A stretch of 64,000 bases of DNA from Diploptera punctata (Eukaryota; Arthropoda; Insecta; Blattodea; Blaberidae): contig JASPKZ010002336.1 of NCBI GenBank assembly GCA_030220185.1, positions 282,501 through 346,500 on the forward strand. Direction: 5' to 3'. Shown one piece after another: positions 25,901-40,000 of the stretch. Position 1 is the stretch's first letter; each line of letters starts with the position of its first letter. The notes below the pieces were generated by a model. The model saw only the letters and a list, made by a program, of their open reading frames with translations, was not told the origin of the DNA and did not search any database. The position numbers and the translations under genes were made by a program.

Positions 25901-28900
25901 TAGTTACTGGCTCAGGCTTCTAGATACTTAATGTGATCGCGCCTCTTTCTGTACAGTTTTCGATCCCTTATTTGCATACACAAACGGCATTATGTCCGAT
26001 CAGTTAAGTACAATACATTTTACATCACCAGTACATTTCTACTACAGTATACGCATTTTGAAAGGTACAGCACTGAACAGGGTTGGATTTTGTATTATCT
26101 GCAGTCAGTACAACTATGAGTACGTGCGGTGCTCTCAGAGTACATAACCCACCCCTGTTTACATTTTAAAAAATTAAATATCTGTTGAAGTACTATTGGC
26201 GGTTCATATTAATACGAATAAGAACATCGTACTGTATATCACTAATGATTTTTAAAATATGGTATTTCAAATGTGTGTATGTGTGTGTTCTAATGCCACC
26301 CACTGCACTGTACGTGCTTCGGGTTTCGCGCCGGACGTATAGATGGCGTTAATGTGGTCTGTTTTAAATTTACGCGCCATTTCTGCAGACCACTTTACGT
26401 AGATGATGTATTCTTGTATTGTGTACAGAGAGGAGTATAGGATCAGTGTATTTCTATGTTTGTGTAGTGTAAGGTGAGTTGTATGAGGCATGATGATCAA
26501 GAGAAGGTAGAAAGTGAAAACCGGTGCTGGCATGTAGCCCACTCCTGTCGAAAAGCACCAAGGGGGCCGCCAGGTTAAACTTCCCCATCCGACGGACGAA
26601 TCACTAACAACAGTACCACATATCTTCTCAACCTATGTACTGCGGAGAGGTTTGTAATAAGGAAGGACTCTGATGCACAATCTAGCAATTGAAAATTGTG
26701 CCTCTCCTGCCCCCGAGATTAAAAAGTTTGCAATTAAATTAAATTAACAATTACATTTTTCAATCCCGCCGGGTATCGAACCCTGTCCCGCTAGCCAGGA
26801 AGCAGGCATGCTACCACCTGAGCCAGCACGGTAGACTATTTCAAATGTATTCAGTTGTGTAAATTTCAGTCTTGTCAAATTCTTCGACAAAATTTCTCTC
26901 AGAGATTTCTTTTACACTTTCATGAGTAATTCGAACATGCATTTCCGAGTTCAGGGCAGTCTTTTATTGCACATTTGTATCCGCTAGTTAATAACATCCA
27001 TGTCCATATTTTAGTAAACTGGACATATCATGTAAATTGACATTTCAGATTGTCATTTAGACAAATCCAGTTAAGCTCAAATTTATGTAAAGTATAGAAT
27101 AAATAATTTGCCGCCGAAATATTTAGATATAAGTTATTGTTGTTTTAAAAACTATAATATTTCGTACTTATGCTCGGTTGTCTTATTTTAACAATTATAT
27201 ATCACATTTCATCAATCTCACTGAAGTTTAGACCTGTGTATTTATTTATTTACGCATATTTATCATAAAATTACGTTTCACATCATATTTTTTAATTCGT
27301 GCTTTGTATTTGTTGACGTAAACTTTTTACTATTTTTTAAAAGATTATACAACTTTAACGAAGTAACTTATTGTTACTTTTAGGTACCTTGTCTCCTTTA
27401 CAGGCACACAATAATCCAATAACCATCTATTGGAAGGATATGAAGAAACCAGCGAAACTTCTGTTTCGCAGTAAGGATGGAATTGCTTATGATGTTGCTA
27501 TTTTGCATGTAGAACCAGGAATGCATTTTCAGTCAGCGTCCTTCAGTTCAAGAATCCCAAAGAAAGGTAATGAATAATGCATTTAAAATAGTTTGACAAA
27601 AACTGTCTTAAAAACGTCTAGGAAAGAAATAAAGCTTAATATGATGTACCTGAATATTTATTGTCCACCGCTGTGGTCTCGAGGTATCGTGCTGCCTTGT
27701 CACGCAGTGGGCCCGGGTTCGATCCCCGGTAGGGACAATTTTTCTGGGTGAGGTTTTTATCGGGGTTTTTCCTCACCTGTAAGACGAATGTCAGGAAAAC
27801 TTTAAGGCCCAAACGGCCCCCGAAATCATATGGCCATCATCATCATCATCCTTATCATCATCATCCTCCTCCTTCACCGGTGTGGAAAGCAACGGGAAGC
27901 TACCACACCTACAATTCCCTAGTAAAGCTGCAAAGCATAGCATGAAAATTGCAGTGAATGACCTGCCCTCGGTCAGAATGGATGGATGGATGGAATATTT
28001 ATTTTTTAAGCAATATTATATAATTTAACAGAGGTCAGATATTAAGAAACATTATATGTATGGTATTTTTATCAGAAAAAAGTAATGAATAAATAAAAAA
28101 AATACTTTTAAATCTAAGGCTTAATTTGAGAAATGATTTAAAGTTAAAATAAGTTACAAGTACATAACGAAATTTTAAAATGACTTGGTATTAACTGATT
28201 TCTACTGTTTTACGCGAACTTGCTATTGTCTAAGCTAGTTTTTACAGAAATAATATTTTTCAGCAGCTTACTGCTCCTGGCATGAAAAGTTTTTAAAGTT
28301 AATTGCATATGTTAAATCATATTATTTTACTTTACCTTAGCTTAACTCATCTCTTTGTACATATTCTTACATTTTTCGGGTCTTATGGGGACACGATCTG
28401 TCGGGAGAGGATTTGTAACTCTAGATCAAGCAGATGCATTTTTTATCACACAAGGACATTGAAGGCCTCTTTGGATGAGTGATCAGCTCAATACCAGGGA
28501 AACCTCCGAGATAACCCGAAAATTAAAGAAAAGACACGCCGTTCACTCAGTCATTTATATTAAACAAGGCGAACATGATACGGATGATGATTAAAATAGG
28601 GAACGGATTTGTATGTACTAAAAGTTAAGATTGCAACATCCATCCATAATAATTCTGCCCGATGGCAGGTCCTTCACTGCAATCATAGCATGTTCGTGCT
28701 ATGCTTGCAGCTTTACTATGGAATTGTAGGTGTGGTAGCTTCCCGTTGCTTTGCACACCGGTGACGGATGATGATGATGATGATGATGAAGATGATAAGG
28801 ATGATGATGAAGATGATAAGGATGATGATGATGGCCATATGATTTCGGGGACCATTTGGGCCTTAAAGTTTTCCTGACATTTGTCTTACAGGTGAGGAAA

Positions 28901-31900
28901 AACCCCGATAAAATCCTCACCCAGAAAAACTGCCCCACCGGGGATCGAACCCGGGCCCGCTGCGTGACAAGGCAGCACGCTACCTCGAGACAACAGCGGT
29001 GGACTGATTGCAACATAGTAAAGGTATTTTTTTTAAATAAATTTAAAATAACTTATGATCTTGAATAAGGTTTCCGGGTTGTAGCCCGTGGTCTTGAGGC
29101 TTGGGATTTCCCCGACGTTTCGTCAGAGACTGCGTCCGGCATCCTCAAGGGTTGTCTGGCGAAACGTCGAGGAACTTCTAGCCTCAAGACCACGGCCTTC
29201 AACACGGAAATATTTTTTAAGATCATCATAATAACTCCGGCCGTTCAAGCCTCAGTCAACATATTAAAATAACTAGTTTACAGTTTTTAAATATAATTTT
29301 AAAAGTTCTTCAGTGATTTTTGCGGGATCTAGCAATGTTGCCTTGATCGTACACTTTTTCTTTAGAATATAAATGTTCCATTTACATTAGCATTTTGCCA
29401 ATTTGTGTTGCAGTCTTAACTTTTAGTACATAAAAATCCTTTCTCTAATTAATTACGAAGGCCAGATGAATTTTGTGGACTATTTGGGTCTTAAAGTTTC
29501 TCAACATTTGTCTTAAAGCTGAGGAAAAACCCCGAAAAAATCTCACCCAGGAAACTTGCCCAAAGTCGGGTCCGGTGCTCACGAGGCAATTACGTTACCC
29601 CGAAACCTTAGCGGTGGACTATTATTAGGTACGTTAAAAGGTCATAAGTAATGTCAGTTTTTAATATAATGTTGTGTGTGTGGTGTGATTATTCCAAATG
29701 CGCGTGCAATCGATACGGATCTTTATTCTTGACAATTAGAACGTGTTCATGAAATTTTGAGACGGAGATCCCAGCATTTGCTAACCGAAATAGAATTTTC
29801 TTGCAGGACAATGCTTGACTCCATACTGCACGAACAACCGTGATAAAATAGTTGAATGCAGGCTTTCACGGCCGGTAATCATGATGTTGAGTGATTCCGG
29901 GTTCTGTGGCCGTGGTCCATAGTTGGTGTTGATACCAGACTCTAAGTAGAGCTTCCGACCAGGAAACACGCCTAGAAGCACTCGCCACTGAAGATGCCCT
30001 CCGCAGTTGAGGGCGAAACGTCTGGTATCAACACCAACTATGGACCACGGCCACAGAACCCGGAATCACTCAACATCAACCGTGATAAAATTCAGGAATT
30101 GAGAGGAATCGATTTGATATCACATCGAGCATATAACTCTGATGTTACGACTTCAGATTACCACCTATTTCGATCCATAACCCATTTCTTGCGTGAAATT
30201 TCGAAAATGCTGAAAACATTTAAGCTTTGAAAGTGTGTCTCACTGAATTCTTCGCATAATAGGACCATCGCGGAATAATAAACCTCGCTCAAAGATTGCT
30301 CAAAACCATACAATATGATGTTCTCTCGCTTTGAAAACTAGTTTAATTTCTTGTCAGAAAACATTCCAAATAAAATGTTGTTAAAGAGTTATGGTGCAGT
30401 ATCTGTAAGTCATAATATGAATCGAGAAAAAACTTGCATTGTAAAAATTTAAAAATAATATGATGATTTTGAAGAAGATTTTCGGGCTGTAGGCCGTGGT
30501 CGTGAGGCTTGTAGTTCCCCGACGTTTCGCCAGAGACTGCGTCTGGCATCCTCGGAACTACAAGTCTCACGACCACGGCCTACAGCCCGAAAATCTTCTT
30601 CTAGATCATCATAGCAACTCCGGCCGTGAAAGTCTACGTCAATATATTAAAAATAATAATTTGAAGTCAAAGGAGTGTTGCTTTGAATATTCATACTTAA
30701 ACTGCGTCAAAATGTATATGTATTTCTATATATATTTCTAGGCCATAAAATTACTCTGTAGTTTATTTTGGTAAAGATATGTGTTTTGCTGTAACTTTAT
30801 GTAGGCCCTAATATGTTAATACGTTACTTTTTGTTAATTTTGAAAATTTGAGATAAAATTACTGCTTAATTTAATTTCACAAAAAATATACTTACGTCAT
30901 TTTTATATTTATGAGAATGTTATACATATCAATGCCTTAGATTTCAATTAGCCTATATGAATGCACGATAAGTTACCACTCTTCAAATAGGTAACATTTA
31001 TTAAATGCTGTTGTCCACCGCTGTGGTCTCGAGATAGCGTTCCCGGGTTCGATCCCCGGTCGGGGCAGTTTTTCTGGGTGAGGTTTTTATCGGGGGTTTT
31101 CCTCACCTGTAAGACAAATGTCAGGAAAACTTTAAGGCCCAAACGGTCCCCAAAATCATACGGCCATCATCATCACCATCAACCTTATCATTATCATCAT
31201 CATCATCATTATCATCCTTCACCGGTGTGGAAAGCAACGGGAAGCTACCACACCTATCCATTCCCTAGTAAAGCTGCAAGCATAGCATGAAAATGCTATG
31301 GTTGGAGTGAAGGACCTGCCTTCAGGCAGAATTACTGTGGATGGATGGATTAAATGCTGCTTAGTATCTCCCGTTGAGAGGCTTGAACTATCTGTGTCAT
31401 GAGTGTTTGACGTCACGATTAATGCTTAACTCAATGGGGCGTAAGTTACGAGTTCTGCTGTAAGAATTTTTCTCTCTTAATATGTCAGTAATAAATATAA
31501 ATCTGTTCTAAATATGCATCTCTGACATAGTAACTACTTAAATGAAATAATGTCGATATTTGGTCAGCAATGAAATTTAAGTAAAGTTTTGTTTATTTTG
31601 TTTAATATCTGATGATATTTCGATTTATGGCTTTTGTAGTAATAACATTAGAAGTAATGTCCTCAGATCTGCATTTTCACTGGACAAATAGACATCTTTG
31701 TTTGCGTTAAACGAGTCTCCTACATACATCATTATGGCATCAAACCAAGGTTAAAATAAACGTGGAGTAACTAAAAATCTAATAAGATATTTGTCTAAAA
31801 GAAAACTTTATTACATACTAGCTAATATCCGGCGTGCGCTGCTACGCCTAAGTAAATAAAAATTAAGGTGATTTTATGTTTAGTTGAATAAGTGAAAGGA

Positions 31901-34409
31901 AAAATAATTATAAATTTATATTTTTTTATATATCCCGTGCTGATTACCCGGCGTTGCCCGGGAATCTACTTATCCCGATCTTCTTGACATAAATGAGCTG
32001 AAATACGAACATTAATATGTTTTAGGTTTAGTTAAATAAGTAAAAGGAAAAATGTATATCGTAATTATTTTTAGATACCCCGTGTTGTTTACCTGGCGTT
32101 GTCCGGGGATCTACTCATCCCGATCTTCTTGGCATAAATGAGCTGAAAGACAAAAATTAATGTACTTCTTATGATTAGTTGAATAAGTAATATGAAAAAT
32201 AATTATAAATGTATATCGTAATTATTTTAAGATTCCCCTTGCTGATTACCCGGTGTTGCCCGGGAATCTACTTATCTCGATCTTCTTGGCATAAATGAGC
32301 TAAAAGACAAAATTCGTTATTGTGAGTTATCCGTAAAAGAATATCCGCCATGTGCTGCTATGCTTGCACAGGAATCTACGTAGCCCACTTGTCTCGATCT
32401 TCTTGGCATCAATGAAAGACAAAAATGGTTATTGTGAGTTATCCGTAAGAGATAAACATATGCTGTCGCGGACTTTTTTGTAGAGATTTTTGAGATATTC
32501 AATTCTGTGTACATTAATTTTGTGTATTTGTTATGGTTTAGGCAGCGTAAGCCATTTAAGCGTCAAAAGAGCTACTTTTTATCACGTTTTCCACTATAAA
32601 GGGCGATTTTTATTGTATAGGAGTTGAGTATCACAACTCTCTTATAGCCTATGTTCATTCCGGGAATCTCCTGAACATTTTGCTAAAAGGCCCATCATAA
32701 TCGGATCAACGGTATGGCCGCGCATAAAGTACAAACAAGCAAACAAACAAACAAACATTCATTTTTATATATTAGATTATAAGTTATATGGATTTTGTTG
32801 GCTACATTTACGGGGAAGAAACTACACAGGAAGTGTTTTAAAATGAATTAATTGTGTTTGCACAAAAGAACACGGTAAATTTATTTTAATATAAATCGCA
32901 GGTTTGCAAATACATGTGGAAGTCCGGTAAATATTAAACTTTGCTTAGCAATTAGCAAATCATTAAGATATTCACCAGAATATGTTTAAGTTTGTGATGA
33001 TCATCATTTTTAATATTCCACTTTGAAATGTTTCCAGAGAATAACGGATTCATTGACCAAAAGTCATTATGTGGTAACAATTTCTCTTACCTCAGTAAAC
33101 TTTGGAATAACCAGACTCTTGCAACAGATGTACCGGCACTGTTTTCAACTTTGCAAATATGTGAAATACTATATTAGGTGGGTGCTTGGTTCGATATTGG
33201 CGTAAGAAGAATAGAAACTGAATTCCAAGAAAATTGTATATGAAATATTCAACTTTCAATGCTTTCATCAAAGATCTTTTTTGTAAAATATTAAACTTTA
33301 TGTTTGGCGTTACAAGCTACACAGAGGTAAATCTATTTCTACTTTCGGCCCCAATAATAATAATTATTGAAAACAAAATCAGAATTTTCCATACTCTTTT
33401 ATAACGTTTTCAAGCAGCCGCTCACGACAAACATTCTCGTATAAGAGTATGTAATTTGTCATAAAGTCAATGGGATCAGCATAAATTTCACTATAGACCA
33501 AGAAATTATCTGCGTCTCTCAGTTTCATCTGATCTTATCGTCCGGAAACTGAAGTTTTAAATTCAATTAGGTAGTTTAAAATTAGTCAGATTGTATTTTA
33601 TTTATTTATTTATTTATTTTCAGTTTCACATCTTCCTGCGCCCAATTTATTAATCTACTGTCATTTTCCTTCACATCTCTCTAGCATTCCAATCGCCATC
33701 GTCCAATGATTTTTTCCTCGTGCTGCTCAAAATACCATCAATCCTCATTATTTTTGGCCGTCCTCTTATTCTTTTTCTTCTACCAAATTGTATCAGATCT
33801 ACCATATTGTATTTAATTTAATTACAATTCATTTAAGATAATCTATCCATCCATCCATCTATCCATAGTAATTCTGACCGAAGGCAGGTCCTTCACTGCA
33901 GTCATAGCATTTTCATGTTATGCTTGCAGCTTTACTAGAGAATTGTAGATGTGGTAGCTTCCCGTTGCTTTCCACACCGGTGAAGGATGATGATGATGAT
34001 GGCCATATGACTTCGGGGACCGTTTGGGCCTTAAAGTTTTCCTGACATTTGTCTTACAGGTGAGGAAAACCCCCGATAAAAAAACTCCACTCAGGAAAAC
34101 TGCCCCGACCGGGGATCGAACCCGGGCCCGCTGCGTGACAAGGCAGCACGCTACGTCGAGACCACAGCGGTGGATAGATAATCTATAATATCCATTAAAT
34201 TAATGTAGGCCTATTTAACATAATATATTCCTTAGCTTTAAGAAATGTGAAATATTCATTATCGAGAGGAAAAATACTTGATACTACGTACTTTTCCACC
34301 ATATAGATTTTAGAGTGTCACTATATTATGTATTTCCGGTATTTAAAAAAGTGCCACTTAATTATTCTAGGATATTATTCAAATATGCTAACCAATCATA
34401 GAGTCGATC

Positions 34410-34464
<55 letters not shown>

Positions 34465-34472
34465 TATTATTA

Positions 34473-34548
<76 letters not shown>

Positions 34549-35078
34549 GCGATAAATGCTTTAAATTCTGGTTGGTGGAGCAAAAATATTACAAAAAATA
34601 GAACATTACAAATATATCAAACCATAATTCAGAGCATTTTAACATATGGTGCTGAAGTCTGGCAAATTCCTACCAGGGAAATGAAAAGAATTTTAAGTAC
34701 AGAAATGGATGTTTCAAGAAGATCAGCTAGAAAATCTAGAATGTATAGAATACTAAATAAAGAAATAAGGGAAATTATGGGTGTACAAGAGGAGCCGGAC
34801 ATTGTAGAAAAGAAAATATTGCAGTGGTATGGTCAGACAAAAGAATGCCAGAGCAAAGATTGCCAAAAGTTGTTATGGAATGGATCCCAATGGAAAGGAG
34901 GAAGAGAGGAAGACCGAAGAAAACTTGGATAGAAGGGGTACAAGCAGCTATGAATATCAGAGAGGAATGGAGGAAGATCAATGAATGGACAGAGAGGAAT
35001 GGCGTTTGGTTTCCGGAAGACGGCGGCAGCTGCCCTGATACCGGATGATGATGATGATGATGATTATTATTATTATTA

Positions 35079-35119
<41 letters not shown>

Positions 35120-36894
35120 GTTGTTGTTGTTGATTTTTATAGTAAGGAAATACTCCAATCGCCACAGACCTAGAAGACCCTTGGCCTACCAGCCGGCTTC
35201 TGGCCTCACATCTAAATCACAGAAGCAGAAATCATCCTCCCAATGTAGGGGTGACACCTGCTCCCTCGGGTCCCCCAGCCGTTATAACTAGTTTTATCAA
35301 CCTGGAGCCGCTACTTATTGTAGTTGCCCAAATTCCTCACGATGATGTATGGGCACCGGTCCCATACTGGCCGAAATTCTATAAGAGAATTCCTTCCCCC
35401 ATGGAGACTCGAACCAGCGCAAGTCCCATAGCTCTGCTCCAAGGCCTTTTGCCTTAACAACACTGCTACGGCGCAGGACTGAAGATGTAATTCGTAGGAA
35501 TTAATTGTATCTTCAGTGCACTCTAAATTTTAGAAATCTTCCGACTTGAACCGGGTTTGAAACTACAATCTTCGAACTAAGTGCTATTGAGCTACCCCAC
35601 ATCGGCAACATGTTATCCCCATAAAATAAAAATAAAGTTAAAATGTACCTTCTTAGGTCAGAGCCGTCGTCCTCAACTTATAAATTAAATAATAGTTTTA
35701 AAAAACTAAAACAACACGCTTTATTAGAAAACCGAACTAAAAAATGAAAAATAATTTTAATTTCCAACACGCTTGGGATAAAATTGAAGTGGTCAACAAA
35801 AAAAAAATCATCTCCAACACATATAGAATAAAACTAGAGTTATCAACAAAAAGAAAATAATTTTACCATCAGAAGCGTGGGGTGCTCTGTATCGATTAAT
35901 ATATTTGATAATAAACAGATATTGGTAAAATTAAAGTCTATCAGAAGAAAATGTAAAAATCATAAAAAAGCACCCCACGCTTTTGATGGTAAAATTATTT
36001 TCTTTTTGTTGATAACTCTAGTTTTATGCTATATGTGTTGGAGACGATTTTTTTGTTGACCACTTTAATTTTATCCCAAGCGTGTTGGAAATTAAAATTA
36101 TTTTTCATTTTTTAGTTCGGTTTTCTAATAAAGCGTGTTGTTTTAGTTTTTTAAAACTATTATTTATTTTTTATTTTTTAGTTTTAATATTTTACAGAAT
36201 AAGATAAAAATGTAAATGTCTTTAAATTCGATACTATTGTAGTATCAGCTAAAATGAATACTCTTCTAAAAAAATTCTCCCAGCCGGATTTGAACCAGCG
36301 ACCTATGGATTACTGAAATTATCTACCACTAGAGCTCACAGCGCTACCAACTGAGCTCTTACAACGATTAACAAAAAAGTCGACAAGTCCGCTACTTATT
36401 ATACCAGTTTTCATTTTTTTTTCTGATGATTCTGGCCAGAATTTTAGAAACAAAATATAAAATTATTGTATTGTCACGGGTCTTTTACAAGTATACAAAA
36501 TTTCAAGATGATCCAATGTTTCTAAGTGGGTGAAAATCGTGTTCAAAGATTCCGTTACATAGATACAAAGACACTTTTTTTCTGACGATTCTGGCCAGGA
36601 TTTTAGAAACAAATATGAAAATATTGTATTGTCACGGGCCCTTTACAATTATACAAAGTTTCAAGTCGATCCAATGTTTCTAAGTGGGTGAAAATTATGT
36701 TCAAAGATTCCGTTACATGGATACAAAGACACTTTTTTTTTATTTTCTGATGATTTTGGCCAGGATTTTAGAAAAAAAATATGAATTATTGTATTGTCAC
36801 GGGTCCTTTACAAGTATACAAATTTTCAAGTCGATCCAATGATTTCAAGTGGGTGAAAATCGCGTAGAAAGATTCCAGTACATAGATAGATAGG

Positions 36895-36976
<82 letters not shown>

Positions 36977-36991
36977 TAGATAGATAGATAC

Positions 36992-37028
<37 letters not shown>

Positions 37029-40000
37029 AGATAGATACAGGTCACGCTAAGATCAAGCGTGTAATAATAATATTCCCTTTTTTTTGTCTGAAGGCCTTTC
37101 AGAATCTCTATTTCCATCTTTCACAAGTCTGTCTTCACTACATCTACTATTTATGTTTCTCGGTGCTGGTCCTACAAGGTTAGTGTTGTCCGTGCAGGTC
37201 AAAGTATATATAAGTTTGATTGTAGTTTTATGACTATCCACCATCTGACGGTTTTTAGTAACCCATGACATTTTTATTTATACATTTATTGTTATTAAGT
37301 ACGCGATTTTATGTTTCAGTGCGTGTGGCTGATAATCCTTCTTCTTTCTTTTTCGATTGACTGTATCACGGAAAATCCACTTTATTTATTAGAAAATGTT
37401 TTCTCTTATTTTTTATGTTACTCTTTCATGGATCCGCCCCTGTTTAAAGTAAGATCACTCCTTCATTTGATTCTCTCTAGAAAAAACTTTTTTTCTGTAA
37501 GTAATCTGTCAGTTTGGAATAATTTTAAAAAATAAAATATCGTGTGAAAGAACAACTGCCTGCTCGGAAACCGGTTGAATAATGGAACATTGGGAATAAA
37601 TATTTCTGTCTTGAGTCAGCCGACACAGGTGTGAATGTTTATTCAATTAACAAAAGCAGCGTTATATTTGGTAAATTACGGTATGTCGTAAACGAACAGG
37701 TAGTTTCATCTCTTGCTACTTTTCTAATACACATCATGTAAACTTGCACAACTATTTAATTGTTTTATTACTTCCGACGACAAACATTGCAATCTAATAA
37801 ACTAAAATAGCGCAAGGAAATCAATGCAATATTTTTCCGGGGAGCTTTAAGGGCACGAGTTGTTATAATCTGTATTTACAAAAACGACTGTATGTCTGTC
37901 TGTCCTTTATAGACTTCTAAACCGTGCAACCGATCTTCGCGAAAGTTTGTATATACAGGTTTTCAGATGCGACGAGTGTTTAGCCGTTATCTATTATGTT
38001 CTAAAATCATTAGGAGTAGGAGTTCACCTGAAACGAAAATTTAAAAATCACCCTATCGATCGCAATTTTCTGTTTCATAACAAAACTCGGAATACTTACT
38101 TACTCACTGGCACTATCGAACCCATAGATTCATGGCCGCGCGGACATAAGCTCTCCATATATCCCTATCCTAAGCCAATGCTTTCCAATCATTCCCTGTA
38201 TAATCTCCTTCCCTCATAACATAGTTAATGTTATTCTCCCACCTCATTCTTGGTCTACCAACTGGGCGTTTTCCCTCTGGCTTTCCTACAAGAAGCTTCC
38301 ATGCAAGTCTTTCATTCCCCATACCATGTAGTTCATTGTTATGTAGTCTTCTCCATTCACCTGTTTGTACATCTCTCTTTGGTCCAAAAATGTTCCTAAG
38401 TACTTTATTCTCAAATACTTGTAATCTCCTTTCATCCCTTAAAGTAAGAGTCCATGTTTCGATCCATATAATATAGCTGGTAGAATAATAGTTTTATATA
38501 TTTTCAGTTTAACGTTTTTTGAAAGGAGTTGGGACATCGAGTTTCTGCAATGCGTAATAGCACGCATTTCCAGAATTGAGCCTATGTTTATTTTCTTTGT
38601 GCATCTCATTCGTATTTGTGATTATTGTTCCTAGGTATTTGAATTCAGCCACTTCCTCGAAATTTCCCTCATTTGCCATTAGCTGTCAATTTCCATTATA
38701 TAATCTACTTCTACGTGTGACCATATATTTAGTTTTATTGATATTTACTTCCAGTCCTAATTTCTTAGTGTTACTCAATAGTGTGTGCGTGTTGTCATTT
38801 AGTATCTCCTCGCTATCGGCCAATAGTACTACATCATCAGCATAAACTAACAGCTTATTAATACCATTGAGTAGTAATCCTTCCTCATTCTCTAAAGATT
38901 TATACCCTATTAAAATAAACTGAGTTATGTATTATCAAAAAATCAGCGAAATCCGACCATTAGAAGGGGGGGGGGAGATACCTGAAATTTGAAATTAAAA
39001 ATTTACTCTAGCAACCGCCATGTTCAGTTCGTCGCAGTGTATACCATATAATTAATTAACCCTCAATATTTAATTTATTTAGGTGTAACAGCGCACGTCG
39101 GGTATTAGCTAGTATTATATAATCCTAGTAGGCCTACATTATTTTCTTTACAACTCTTGATGACGTAGCTAGTCTCATGCAATTGAGTAGCAATTGAGTT
39201 TTGCGCCACAGATCTTGCATATACCCTTTTTGGATAAACTGTTATTAATTGTATTTTCAGAATATAACTTTGAAAAAAATCATAACTAACTCGCTCACTC
39301 ACTGGTTCTATTAAACCTAGGTTCATGGCCGCGCGGACATAAGCCCTCCATACATCACTATCCCGAGCCAATGCTTTCCAATCATTCCCTATATAATCTC
39401 ATCATCATCATCATCATCATCTAAGTACATTCACGAATTTAGGTCATTTGTTGACCTGTTTCGGCCTCAAGAGAAACACCATCCAAAAGTCTTTTGAGTG
39501 GACGTCCTGGTCTTCTTCTTCCTGCAGGTTGATATCTTAACATTTGTTTGGGTATCCTGTGATCTTCCATTCGATGAACATCCTATATAATCTATTTTCC
39601 TCAAATCATGGTTAATGTTATTCACCCATCTCATTCATGGTCTGCTATCTGGGCCTTTTCCTCTCTGGTTTTCCTACAAGAAGCTTCCATGCAACTCTTT
39701 CACTCTACATTCGTGACACATGTCCTGACCATCGCAGTCTACGAGACTTAACTGTTCTTATTATATCTGGCTTCCTATAAAGATCATGTAGCTCACTGTT
39801 ATGTAGTCTTCTCCGTTTATCTATCTGTTCGTCTCTCTTCGATCCAAAAATTTCCCTAAGAACTTTATTCTCAGATAGGCCTACTCGTAATCTCCTTTCC
39901 TCCCTTAAAGTAAGAATCAATGTTTCGCATTCATATAATATAACTGGGAGAATAACAGTTTTATATATTTTTCAGTTGAACGTTTTTTAAAGGATTTGGG

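Larger units (their letters stand above)
29690..30330 (+). pseudogene. Mariner transposase fragment, split by HP-B
   Basis: Left of the insertion, frames read LERVHEILRRRSQHLLTE and a QDNA-type motif followed by LHTARTT. Right of it the same protein resumes as KIQELRGIDLI, then YHLFRSITHFLRE and SKMLKTF. These flank the second and third acids of a mariner DDE/D domain, although the motif residues are eroded. The 228-bp hairpin element and its duplication sit between the two parts. No TIRs were found. Confidence 0.75.

Noticed and set aside
27371..27403. Alternative acceptor at 27383 extending TYSND1 exon 4
   Set aside because: It adds 20 bases, breaks the frame from exon 3, and the added codons do not match the family.
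36281..36368. Possible functional tRNA gene
   Set aside because: A and B boxes are present but the acceptor stem does not pair, the middle is too long, and the segment is part of a repeated element.
36845..37117. Frame with repeated YLSIYLSI
   Set aside because: Translation of the (GATA)n array.
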